Of a stretch of DNA of 64,000 nt, positions 43,130 to 54,310 are shown one piece after another. The notes beneath the pieces are model-generated. The model saw only the letters and a list, made by a program, of their open reading frames with translations, searched no databases and had not been told where the DNA came from. Origin of the DNA: Ryuthela nishihirai (Eukaryota > Arthropoda > Arachnida > Araneae > Heptathelidae); contig JAWZYU010000011.1 of assembly GCA_038380435.1 (NCBI GenBank), positions 76,319,501 to 76,383,500 of the forward strand, given 5' to 3'. The translations under genes were made by a program, and so were the position numbers. Each line of letters opens with the position of its first letter. The stretch's first letter is position 1.

Positions 43130-46100
43130 ATGAGCATAACTATTCAACGTACCAACTGTCGGAAATCTATTCGCAAATCCAATATGAACCGTCATAAGAA
43201 AACTGCATGCACTTCCCGCACATTTGAAAAAAGCGAATTTTACAATTCCAGCTTTAACAGAAAAGACACAATCATCATCTGAATCAATATCATATAAATA
43301 AAAGCAGTGCTTTTCGGAAAACGTTTCGCACATATAAAATGATAACATAAATATCAGAGAAGACATAAAAAGTTTCCTGGAGAAAAATAGCAATAAATGG
43401 AAACATATAATTAAGAATAAACTCAGTCAGCCTCTAAAAGTTAGATTCATATTACAAAAAAATTTAAAAAGCAAACGGATCCTGAAGGACAGAAAAAAAT
43501 ACGTGCACATTTTTCGACATGTAACGAAATAATCAGTTTGCCTACCTATCTCAATGAATTACTAAAAAATGCTTATGAGAAAATTGATAACGACTTTGAA
43601 AATTTTATACAAAAGGGAAGTGAAAGGGTGTTTGACAAAATAATTTCTATGGAAATTCAAATGTCTCAGTATAATGCAGTTGGAGCATCTGATTTCGTAA
43701 ATTTACCAGAACATTTGAAATCTACAAAAGGAATAGTGAATGTTAAAAACTACGACAATAAATGTTTCTTGTGGTCAGTATTATCAGCTCTACATCCTGC
43801 TAAAGACAATCCACAACGTGTGGAAAAATATGAAATATTTGAAAACGTCTTAGACACATCTTCATTGACTTATCCGGTAACCCTCGATCAAATCCCGAAG
43901 TTCAAGGTTTTAAATAATCTTCTATAAATGTTTTAAATTCTAAGAAAGATGGTTTGCATACGTTATATATTTCACAGAATCCTGTTAAAGAACCCATACA
44001 ACTTTTCCTTTTAAAAGACGGCAGTAATTCTCATTGTTATTGGATTAAAAATATTAGTAGGGTTACAGCATACCTTTCAAGACATAATGGTAAATCTTAT
44101 CCCTGCCCATACTGTCTTCATAATTTCACTCGCGACGATTTATTAAAGAATCACTTAGATAATTGCAAATCAAACACTTTATAAACTATCAAGTTTCCCG
44201 AAGCAAATAGTACGAAATTCCATACAATTAAAAACGGTTTGAAACACCCATATGTGATTTATTCAGACTTCGAATGCTTTTCGAAATATAGAAGAATTGA
44301 GATTGATTCATGTAGGGTGCGAACTAAGTATTTAGTACCTCAGGATTTGCATGTATTATAGTTGGACCGGAAGGTAAACTGATAAAAACCAGAATGTACA
44401 GAGGGAAAATGTAGCAGAACAATTTTTGAATCAAATTATCGAAGCCGAAAATTTGATCAATGATTTGAAGAAAAGAAATATTAAGATGACAGATTTTGAT
44501 TGGCAAAATTTTACTAGAGCAAAATATTGTAATATTTGTGGGAAAAATTATACGAACTGATAGAGCAAGGGACTACGATCACTTAACTGGAAAATACAGA
44601 GGTGCTGTTCACAACAAATGTAATCTTCAATACAAATTCTCACTTGAAATACTAGTATTGTTTCATAATCTCAAAGGATTTGATGGTCACTTTATAGTAA
44701 AAGATTTGTGGAAATTTAAAGATAAGAAGAAAACTTCTTGTATTCCACAAACTACAGAAAAATATGTATGCATTAAATTCGGTCAAATTAAATTTATTGA
44801 TTCATTCATGTTCCTCAGTTCTTCACTGGATTCACTGTCGAAAAATGTGGAAAATTTCTACATCCTAAGTCAATACTGCAGACAACATAATCTGAATGAC
44901 TCGCAGAAAGAACTTTTGAAAAGCACAGGAAGTTTTCCATTTGAGTACTTGCAACAGAGTGCTCAGCTTTTGCAAACGTCACTTCCATCCAAAGAGAATT
45001 TTCAAAACATTGAACAATACGAAAAAGATCAAATTTTGTGGAAAGCTTTTCTATTGCTACCTCACGATCTGTACATGATCACTGATGTATTACTGCTAGG
45101 AGATATATTTTAAAACTACAGAAATTCGTGTATGAATAACTACCAACTCGATCCTTGTCATTATTTTAGCTCTCCTGGCTTATCCTATGCTGCCTGTTTA
45201 AAAATGACAGAAATTGAGCTGGAACTTATAAAAGGTGACATGTATTTTTTCATAGAAAGAGCTCTGCGAGGAGGAATATCTTCAGTGTCTAAAAGATTTG
45301 CACAAGCCAACAATCCTTTAGTAGATCCATATGAGAGAAGTAAACCACAAAACTATGTCATGTACTTTGATGCAAACAATTTATATGGCTGGGCAATGTC
45401 TCAACCTCTGTCAACTGGTAATTTCAAATGGGTAAATGATATTGACTTGTTTAATATTCCAAACGACAGCAAAAAGGGTTATTTCTTCGAAGTTGATCTA
45501 GAATATCCGTCATATCTACACTATTTACACAATGATTTCCCCTTGGCTCCTGAAAAATTGAAACTTTCTAATGATAATGTGTCATTCTTGATTCCAAATC
45601 TGTTTGACACGCAAAATTGTGTCGTTCACTATAGATTACTTAAACTCTATGTGAACTGGGATTGAGGGTGAAACAGGTGCATAGAACCTTGGAATTTGAT
45701 CAAAAACCATGGCTGAAACCTTACATAGATTTTAATACAACTAAAGGAATTAATGCCATAAATAATCTTGAAGAAGACTTTTTCAAACTGATGAACAATG
45801 CTATACATGGCAAATGTTTAGAAAATAAACGAAAGAGAATAAAATGCCATATTGTGAACACTGAAGAAAAGCTTAAAAATTAATTGCAAATCCTAGGTAC
45901 GTTTCTTGTGTTAAACTTGCAGAAAATTTCGTAATGCTCCATGTGAAAAAGAAAAATATTATATTAGATAAACCATATTACCATGTGAAAAAGAAAAATA
46001 TTATATTAAATAAACCATATTTTGGAGTTGAGTAAATTACACATGTATAGTTACTTCTACAATTTTCTGAAGCCAAAATTCAATGCAGAATTGTTATTTA

Positions 46101-46593
46101 CAGATACTGATTCCTTCTGCGTCGACATCCAGACAGGTGACATATATCACAAATTTAATTCGGACTACTTTGATTTCTCAAATTACCCCACAAACCATGC
46201 ATTATACAGTGAATCAAATAAAATGGTCCAGGAAAATTTAAAGACGAATTAAAGGGTCTTCCAGTAAAAGAGGTTGTTGCGTTAAGACCAAAATTATATT
46301 CTATAATCGCTCCAATTTCCAAAAAAGCATCTAACAGAATTAAAAATGAATTTAATCACGACGATTATCGACAATGTCTATTTGATGAAAAAATCCTATA
46401 TACCCAACAAACAAAATTTCGATCTGAGCAACATGATATACACATATACGAAATTAAAAAAAAAATTGCTTTATCCCAAGAATATACAAAACGACATGTC
46501 ATCAATGGAATTTGCTCTTATGCTTTCGGAAACTATCGAATATCAGATATGTATGTTAAAGAAGGCAATACTATTTACAAAACATTGAACTGA
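43130..46593 (+). pseudogene. Polinton protein-primed DNA polymerase B (POLB), heavily frameshifted
   Basis: Replicates the element. From the N-terminus: a Cys/His finger-like start (MSITIQRTNC), a conserved N-terminal region with VKNYDNKCFLWSVLSALHP (43740-43800), a zinc finger CPYCLHNFTRDDLLKNHLDN (44104-44163), and the exonuclease site YSDFEC (44260-44277). An HNH-like ARDYDHLTGKYRGAVHNKCN segment (44563-44622) and Exo II HNLKGFDGHF (44664-44693) follow. The polymerase motifs are A (FDANNLYGW, 45366-45392), B (KLMNNAIHGKCLEN, about 45785-45826) and C (FTDTDSF, about 46097-46117). The C-terminus ends at TGA 46591-46593. About ten frameshifts or stops separate these pieces, and a 42-bp stretch is duplicated at 45940-46023. 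Length is close to the usual 1,100-1,200 aa. Confidence 0.9.
45940..46023. repeat. 42-bp tandem duplication inside the polymerase gene
   Basis: CATGTGAAAAAGAAAAATAT starts at 45940 and again at 45982, with two base differences over 42 bp. The duplication adds 14 codons without changing frame. Confidence 0.9.
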
Positions 46594-46639
46594 AAATAAA
46601 TGTAAAAAAAAATTAAGTACTAGTGAAATATTTTGAAAA

Positions 46640-47070
46640 CTCTACCAGTTTGTAATTCTTTAGAAATGCGAATAATCAGTGTTTAAATCTAATATCTCTG
46701 GTGAGAGCACAGAATTTTCAGCCGAAGTGTTTATAAAATTACTACCAAAGTTTGAAAAAAAATTACTAGTGATAAAAAAGGTGTGTGACACTCTATCGAA
46801 AGCCTTATTTTGATCAAGAGAGAGTAAGCAGCATTTGCTACGTTTTAAATTAACATATGCAATTGCATCACAGATAATACTCAAATTTTGAAAACTCCCC
46901 CTCCCCCCAACAGAACATGTCTGCATAGACCCAATAAGGTTCGAAAGGACGTTACTCATTCTGATCATAACAACCTTTGCAAACATTTTTAGTCACAATT
47001 TAATAAAGAAATATTATTACCATCTGTTTTTTTCCAAGTAATGCAATCTTTGCACGTGGCATAAGTTATC
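46640..47070 (-). pseudogene. L1/Tx1-like LINE reverse transcriptase fragment (left of foldback)
   Basis: A minus-strand RT remnant: ISLLNCD (about 46990), KMFAKVVMIRMSNVL, then VGGRGSFQNLSIICDAIAYV and LLSLDQNKAFDRVSHTFF with the motif A Asp (about 46810-46790). The order matches the fingers and early palm of an L1/Tx1-like RT. It stops before motif C. It lies 50 bp past the polymerase stop, inside the Polinton, and ends against the foldback element. Confidence 0.7.
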
Positions 47071-48607
47071 ATTTTCACCAGAGTAGTAGGTTAAAAAATA
47101 AACCTTAACAGAACCGCCTAAAGAAAGAATAATTGAAACACTTAAGTTTAAATCTTCCATATAACTGATGAAATCGCGGCGAAAAGGATGACTCAAAAAC
47201 CGCTGGTGAAATAACTGTCGTCGGGGAGCTCTCACGATGAAGCCAAACATGGATTCTCCGTTCCACTGCAGCCGCGACACTCCCTGCGGCGAGCTTCCGT
47301 TGCCGGCGTACTCCCTGCGCCATGCCGTCGGCTCCGTTCACTAATCTATCTAAATAAAATATACTTACCTTTAGCGGAGATATTTTATATTATTCTGCAA
47401 AAAAGATGATCCGCTTTCGCGCGAAAAAGGATGACTCGAAAACCGCTGGCGAAATCTGTCATCGGGTAGCTCTCACGATGAAGCCAAAAATGGATTTCCG
47501 TTCCACTGCAGCCGCGACACGCCCTGCGGCGAGTTTCCGTTGCCGATGCCGGTGTTCTCCCTGTGGCGAGCTTCCGTTGCCAATGCCGGAGTACTCCCTG
47601 CACCATGCCGTCGGCTCTTTCACTAATCTAAATAAAATATACCTTTAGCGGAAATATTTTATATTATTCTGCAAAGAAGATAATCTTATATACTACTAAA
47701 TTCAAAAATTTCTGTGAAATATATCTCTTATCCAGAAGAACTCTTTTCGAGAATTATCTTTGCTTGGCTAAAGTTCACTTTCAGTTTCGTAAAATAAGGT
47801 CCAAGGTAACACAAGGCAAGTTACAGGATGCTATTGAATAAACACAGATCAGACATTGAATAAACACAGCTGTCCAATAGGTTTAGAGATAGATATGTGC
47901 CAAGATCATTCCCGAAATGAGTTCTTCTGGATAAGAGAAATATTTCACAGAAATTTTTCAATTTAGTAGTATATAAGATCATCTTATTTGCGGAATAATA
48001 TAAAATATCTCCACTAAAGGTAAGTATATTTTATTTAGATAAGATTAGTGAACGGAGCCGACGGCATGACGCAGGGAGTACAGCGGCATCGGTAACGGAA
48101 CATCGCCACAGCGAGTACGCCGGCATCGGCAACGGAAGCTCGCCGCAGGGTGTGTCGCGGCTGCAGTGAAACGGAGAATCCATCTTTGGCTTCATCGTGA
48201 GAGCTACCCGATGACAGTCATTTCGCCAGCGGTTTTCGAGTCATCCTTTTTCGCGCGAAAGAGGATCAACTTTTTTGCAGGATAATATAAAATATCTCCG
48301 CTAAAGGTAAGTATATTTTATTTAGATAGATTAGTGACGGAGCCGACGGCATGGCACAGGGAGTACGCCGGCATCGGCAACGGAAGCTCGCCGCAGGGAG
48401 TGTCGCTGCTGCAGTGGAACGGAGAATCCATGTTTGGCTTCATCAAGAGAGCTCCCCGACGACAGTCATTTCACCAGCGGTTTTTGAGTCATCCTTTTTC
48501 GCCGCGATTTCACCAGTTATATGGAAGGTTTAAACTTAAGTGTTTCAATTATTCTTTCTTTAGGCGGTTCTGTTAAGGTTTATTTTTTAACCTACTATGG
48601 TGAAAAT
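47071..48607. mobile_element. Foldback element, 1.54 kb, arms about 680 bp
   Basis: The left arm 47071-47750 and right arm about 47925-48607 are reverse complements from end to end (ATTTTCACCA outer ends), leaving a loop of about 175 bp. Each arm holds two tandem copies of a unit of about 280 bp with GC-rich CGGAGCCGACGGCATG and GGCAACGGAAGCTCGCCGCA and an AAAGGTAAGTATATTTTATT stretch (period 279 bp left, 286 bp right). Long inverted arms made of tandem units are the hallmark of foldback transposons. No ORF of substance. GC content is much higher than in the surroundings. Confidence 0.85.
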
Positions 48608-49388
48608 ATTTAAGGCTATGACAAATATGAGTGGAGACAAAGGGCAGCCTTTCCTTATTCCCTGGTATTTTGTTTGTGAAATGTCCATTTATTTCAATTC
48701 TGTATGTGATGTCATTGTACAAAGTTTTTAAAGGATTAATAAAATCTTCTAGACAGCCATGAATCTCTAATGAGGTGTATAATGCCTCATGAGAGAGTGT
48801 ATCAACACCTTTTTGTTGGTCATGTGAAATGATAGTTGATTTAATATTTTTTTATGGTTTATATATTCAAGATTTTACTTAATATCTTGTAATCATAATA
48901 AGTTAAAAGTGTAATGGGTCTCCGGTTTGTGAGTGGGTGTAATTATTAAGTTGTTTTTTTTTACATAGAGTGTAACTTTTCCTATTTTCGTATCATTTGT
49001 CATGTTTTTGTTGATTTAATGTGTATTATAAGAACTCACTGTATTCTTTTTCCAGTATATACCAAAAAGTTCTGTAAAATTCGATGCGAAATCCATCCAT
49101 ACCAGGGCTTTTATTTGTTTTCAGTGGCCAAATGGCAATTTTCACTTCTTCAGGGAATTTTCAGTTTCTAACTTGGCTTTTGTGACGTGGTTGATTTTCG
49201 TTGCTAACCTTTCTGTCTCATAAAATTTAGTTGTGTCTGTTTGTTTGTCCTAGTATTGTATTGAAATATGGTCATGTATGTGTTTTAAAATTTTTCCAGT
49301 GTCATATGTGAGTGTGCCATTTAATTACATTGCAGTAATACTCAACTTGTCTGTTTCTTTTCCTAATTTTCACTGATGGTTGTTGCAA
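48608..49388 (-). pseudogene. L1/Tx1-like LINE reverse transcriptase fragment (right of foldback)
   Basis: Minus-strand RT, reading from 49200 down: WPLKTNKSPGMDGFRIEFYR (about 49130-49070), a decayed PITLLNYDYKI-like patch near 48920, SHDQQKGVDTLSHEALYTSL (motif A region, about 48830-48770), LYNDITYRIEINGHFTNKI and RKGCPLSPLIFVIAL (about 48645-48610). Frame breaks are frequent. It overlaps in content with the fragment at 46640-47070 (both carry a motif A region), so the two are separate copies or a rearranged pair rather than one gene split cleanly by the foldback. Confidence 0.68.
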
Positions 49389-49389
49389 T

Positions 49390-49815
49390 TTCCCAAACCT
49401 GTCTGACTTTGTCGAATTCTCCGACTTACCTGGCATTTACAGCCCAATAATCCAGTGAAGTGTATGATAACTCAACAAAACACATCTTTTTTTTATCTCT
49501 TTCATACACACCCCATCTAAAAATTTAATTTAAATGCTCATCTCTCAAAATCTCTCTCATAGGTTAACATGGAGAGCAAAGAAAATTCATACATTCACAG
49601 ATATCACTTCAAAGTCTATCTTTCCATCACATTTTTCCCCGAAAATGTCATTTTACCTGTTGATTTTGCCATATTTTTCAAGCACATTTTCCCAAAATTA
49701 TCTGACTTTGTCGAATTCTCCGATTTACCTGGTTTTTTTACACCCAACAGCCCAATAATCCAGTGAAGTGTATGATAACTCAACAAAACATATCATTTTT
49801 TATCTCATATATACA
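49390..49815. repeat. Direct duplication at the inner edge of the right terminal repeat
   Basis: 49390-49513 and 49689-49815 are similar copies about 300 bp apart (shared TGACTTTGTCGAATTCTCCG and CCAGTGAAGTGTATGATAAC). The second copy runs into the terminal inverted repeat, so the first is an extra, displaced piece of its inner 55-60 bp plus subterminal DNA. Confidence 0.8.
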
Positions 49816-50058
49816 CACCTCATTTCAACCTAATTCATTTAAACTAATTCACAAATTAGTTTAAACCTCATCTTAAAAAAAAAATTAGTTTTTCACATGC
49901 TAAAAAACACACCCAATTTTTTCTACTTTTCACACATATTTTCACAAAAACCACAAGAAACATACTTTTTACCAAATCCCCCATAAGTTTTCCCATGGAT
50001 TTTCATAGAGTTCTCGACCCCCTTTTACTGTGCCAGAACTCTCATTTATGCTACTACT
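49758..50058 (-). repeat. Polinton terminal inverted repeat, right
   Basis: Reverse complement of 33395-33708, ending CTCTCATTTATGCTACTACT directly before AATAGC. About 301 bp. Confidence 0.92.
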
Positions 50059-50064
50059 AATAGC
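50059..50064. other. Target-site duplication AATAGC (right)
   Basis: Second copy of the 6-bp duplication; the interrupted RTE sequence continues from it (AATAGCTCTGGTAAAATCTT, as at about 2996-3015 in the uninterrupted copy). Confidence 0.92.
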
Positions 50065-52336
50065 TCTGGTAAAATCTTCAGGAATCATGCCTTTATCATA
50101 AAAGGTATTCAGAATTTCAGTCATCCAAGTGGTAACCGAAATATTCCCAGCTCTAAGCATTTCTGTAGTAATTTCATCTACCCCTGGGGATTTATGAAGT
50201 TTAAGTTTAGAAATAGCGAAAATACCTTCAGATTGTGTTATAGGGCCAACATTAAAGCTACCAATGCATCTATCATCATTATAAACAATGGGAGTAAAAC
50301 TAACCACATTGTTTAGAACATCACTGAAATGTTCAGCCCACCTAGCCATGACAGATTCCTTACCTTCTATGACCTTACCTTGTTTATCTTACAATCCCTG
50401 TATACCTGTCCGTTTTCTACCACACAAAACATTAACTATCTGGTACAGCTCTCTGCTGTTGTGCTGTCTAACTGCTTCCTCAGCTTTGTCAGCCAAACCA
50501 TCAAGCCAAAGATTCTTATCAGCAGCTAACTGATCCTTTACACGTTTATTAAGTTCTCTGTAATGCTTCCTATTAGGACTAGTAGGGTATTGATTAAGGA
50601 CATTCCTGCAGTTCTTTCTTTGTGAAATAAGCTCAAGTGCCTTATCATTCAAATAATTCTGTCTCCTCTGCTCCTTTTTTCCTAAAAGAGTACTGTTAGT
50701 GTCCAAAAAAGCCTGTTCAAAATGGTCCTATTCTTCCTTAACTTCAGTAGTAAGCAAACCATGACTATCACAATGACTAAGTAACCTATCATGGTAAGCT
50801 TTAGCTATAACTGGGTCTTTCAGAGCTTCAGTATTAAAGGTAAAATGTTTAACCCTAACACAACGCTTTTAAGTTTAAGTTGCAAGACACTTTTAACAAG
50901 GTAATGGTCGGTCCAATTCCAGCTCCTCTATATGCCCTGGTATTCCTAACAAAACTAGCCCATTTGCTGTTAATTAATATATAATCAATCATATTCTTAT
51001 GCAGCCCATCAGGTGAAACCCATGTGTCCTTATGAATGTCGCAGTGTTTGTAATATGTGTTAGTTATTCTGAAACCATTTCTGCCCATTACCATTGCAAC
51101 TACCAATACCAAAAGGGCCTATTACTCCTCCCCAAAGGTCAGACTCAGTACCAACTTTGGCATTGAAGTCACCTAGAACAAGGGTAATATCTCCTTTCTT
51201 GACAGAATTCAAAATATCCTGAAGTTGCCCGTAACCCCTCTCCTTCTCATCCTCATCGGCATCTTCAGTGGGGGCAAAACAGCAGATAACATTTAAGTCT
51301 TTAATGCTTGTCTGAAATTTTGCTGTAAGAAATCTTTCATTAATGCACTCATATCCTAAGAATAGCATCACTAGCGTGTCTGCTGAGAAGCAGACCCACG
51401 CCTTGGTGATGCTTTCCATCCTCCCTCCCTGAAAAGAGAGATTTAAAGTTATTTTTAAGTATCCCACCTTTACCTGTCCATCTGGTCTCTTGCAAGCCGA
51501 GAATATCTAGGTTATAGCGCTGGTATTCCTGCGTGAGGACATCAAGAGAATAATCTCCATATAATGTCCTCACGTTCCACGTTGCTGCAGAATGAAAATG
51601 ATTAGTAGGATTTATAAAGAAACTAGATTTATTGAGATAGGTAGGGCCAACAATATCAAACAGCCCCCTGATCGCAGACATGGGGCAAATACCTGTTCCT
51701 CCTCCGCTAAAGACTGAAGTCACCGATGCTGGAAAGAACTTCAGGCACCACCTTTTCAAGTGGACTTTTTCAAGAGCCATATGGACTGCCTGAGACACAT
51801 TACTCTAGTTTAGGCTTGACGATGCCCAATTAGCTAAGTAAGGTTCAGGTACCTGTGATGGCCTCTGATTAGGATTATCCACCAGCTGATATAAGGTGTC
51901 CCATGCCTCTGTTCACTTAGGGCTGGCAACCCAGAAGCAAACAGAAAACACAGCGGCAGATTCTCCCTCAATAGAGGCCCACCAGTGCAGCAAGTCCAGG
52001 ATCCATAATCAAGTCAAATCCATAAACAAGTCCAGTCTTGTAGGTATAAATGGGCAGCACCAGGATCCTGTGAAGTTGACCACTCCTCAGCAAGGTTGAA
52101 AAAAAAAAAGAATAAAGTGTCCATAGATGACCAGATCAGTAGGCCATAACTAAACTGGCAGCCCTCATCTTCCGTTTCCTTCCAAAAGAAAATATCTCTT
52201 TTGAAAGGTACTAACGGCCTGCACCACGAGAAGGCGGGATCGGACATTTGGTGCTAGACCTGGCCGGTTCTGTGCATCATCACTAGGGAATGGTACACAG
52301 CTCTCCTTCCAATTTATGCCTAGCTACCATTTACAG
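50065..52336 (-). mobile_element. RTE copy 3, 5' half (right of the Polinton)
   Basis: Continues the RTE copy that stops at 33388. It covers the start of the RT, the endonuclease (50065-51798) and the 5' leader, ending at 52336 at the same base as the 5' end of copy 2. Together with 32002-33388 it makes one nearly full-length element of about 3.66 kb. The ORF has several breaks: a TAG just before 51798, frame slips near 51350, 51080, 50860 and 50390, and others. Conserved pieces include LGLQETRWTGKGGI, GVGLLLSRHASDA and VLGDFNAKVGTESDLWGGVI. Confidence 0.9.
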
Positions 52337-53094
52337 ACCTGTGACGAGTAATTCAGTTTAAAATAATAAACATAAATTTGTAATCGAAAAACAGTAAACC
52401 TGTATATTAGACACATATTTTTTTACGATCAGGTTTTTTTTAAAGTACCACTAGGAAGGATAGGAAGTATACATATATGTACCGTATATACTGTATATAT
52501 ATTGAGAACTGCGGTCGATGCCCCCTTGTATGTCACTAACAGACAACTCCATAAAGACCTGGGCATCGACCATATATATATATACACATATATAAAACGC
52601 ACCTCAAAAAAGATTTTTTGAGACTGTAAGCAATAATTCCTATGAGATTATTTCTTCTCTGATTCTTTACGATCATACTGTTTTGAACAAGTACATGAAG
52701 CCTAAAATGGTAGCATTCTCTGAGGAGACCTACCCGTTTTAGGTTTCTTATTCATTTTTACTGCTATTTTTAGCTTTTCTTATGTTTGCCCTTAGGGGCC
52801 CACCTAAGGGTGGTTTACTTATATATTTTGTTCGTACTCATGCCAAATAGGCATATCATTATGATGGAAATGGTTAGGGGTAAAATTATCACCTGGTACA
52901 TCGAATAGATTATACGATCTACGAAGTAATTATTATCACATACTGTACATATATATATATAGTGGAAGGGAAAAGTATTGAAGTAGAAAGGAGAAGACAT
53001 TTTTCCGAGTTGTATTTTTTTTTTCGAATTTTTTTGCTAAATAATGCCTTTCCAGAACAGCCTAAAAAAATTATACTCATTACGAAAGTCTTTT
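52337..53094. other. Interval without recognised genes; one short hairpin
   Basis: AT-rich, with TATATA tracts. GGTCGATGCCC (52513-52523) faces GGGCATCGACC (52561-52571). Nothing else identified. Confidence 0.45.
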
Positions 53095-54310
53095 TAGTCC
53101 GATTCGGTTTAATTCAATACCAGGCATCTATATAAAAATCCCTCCAAAAGCGTTAGTCATGATCAGTGTACACTGGTGTCCCACAAGGTTCAATTTCTGG
53201 TCCGCTTTTATTCATTATTCCAATTAATGATCTAACAAACCTTGAATTGAAGGGATCTTCTTATATATATATGATGATCACACCTCCTTGATTAACGTGA
53301 ATCACAATATAGGAGACGCAGTCCGAGATACACAGGATGATTTTAACAAAATTGTTAACTGGTCTCACATTAATCGTATTTACACAAACTCAGATAAAAC
53401 CAAATGGATGAGTTTTCATTCACCAGGATATTATGATCTTTCATAAGCAATAAAAAACCACGAACCCTAGTGTCTTCATAGCATGATAACTCATGACCCT
53501 GACTGATGCGGCTATGATGCACTTGAGCGTGTTGAAAACCATAAATATCTTGGACTTTACACAGATACAAACTTCCCATGGAATATACATATTCAAAGAT
53601 TAGCAGGGAAATTGCGTCCGTGTGCATCTAAACTTTACAAACTACAATTTGCTGCAAGCACACATACATGTATTTTGGTTTACAAAGCTATCTGTGAATC
53701 TATACTGACTTATGGTTTGACAATATACGGCTCAACTAACCTCACATACATAAAGAAAACAGAAACTATTCAATCATCTATTGCTAAAAATATAATCCCA
53801 TACAACTTAAGAAATTCATTTTATTATAGCAAAGAAAGACTAAATTATCTAGGCATACTTTCTTTTCATAACCTTTGCAAATACAGAATCACTTTAAAAT
53901 ATGTTTTTGACAATCAATTTAAATCTAAAATCTCTCATGGGAAAAACACAAGGTTACAATCCAAAATTAATTTCCAACTTCCAAAAATATTAAACAATTA
54001 CGGGAAATGTACAAGGGCATATACAGTAACTTACGTGTTCAGTCAATTACCAAGGGAAATTATTTTCTTAAAGAAATTTAAAGAAATACAAAATTAGACT
54101 AATTTTTTTAGACACTAAAATCAATATAAAAATTTCCACAGAAATTTCACATAGTTAAGTATTCGATGACATTGTTTTAAATTATAACTTATGTATTTTC
54201 ATGTAACGTTATTATTCTTCTCTCCTTCAGATAAGCAGATGCTTTGCGAGTCATTTGTTTGAACTCTTATATAACTAACATGAATATGAATAAAGATTAT
54301 TATTATTATC
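53095..54310 (+). pseudogene. CR1/Jockey-group LINE 3' end, with ATT tail
   Basis: A 5'-truncated RT: a decayed YQASI patch near 53130, TGVPQGSISGPLLFIIPIND (53173-53235), a lost FADD box (53260-53290), then a thumb and C-terminus. This last part is open from about 53612 to 54097 (LTYGLTIYGSTNLTYIKKTE, NYLGILSFHNLCKYR). A short 3' UTR and a tail AATAAAGATTATTATTATTA end it at about 54310. It is related in layout to the LINEs at 5292 and 18446 but not closely in sequence. Confidence 0.72.

Larger units (their letters stand above)
33395..50058. mobile_element. Polinton/Maverick, 16,664 bp, complete but inactivated
   Basis: Bounded by inverted repeats starting AGTAGTAGCATAAATGAGAG and a 6-bp target duplication. 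It encodes the Polinton hallmark set: capsid proteins, adenain-like protease, retroviral-type integrase, A32/FtsK-type ATPase and protein-primed family B polymerase, plus a PLA2-like, a fibre-like and two unassigned proteins. Length and 5'-AG ends fit the class (15-20 kb). The left gene block reads on the minus strand (36.8 to 35.4 kb, 37.7 to 37.0, 38.6 to 37.7) and the rest on the plus strand (38.7 to 46.6 kb). Most large genes contain stops or frameshifts. Its right arm is swollen by about 2.8 kb of later insertions. Confidence 0.93.

Noticed and set aside
47017..48576. ORFs of 60-88 aa in the foldback arms (on both strands)
   Set aside because: They arise from the GC-rich repeat units and appear in mirror image on both arms; no domain.
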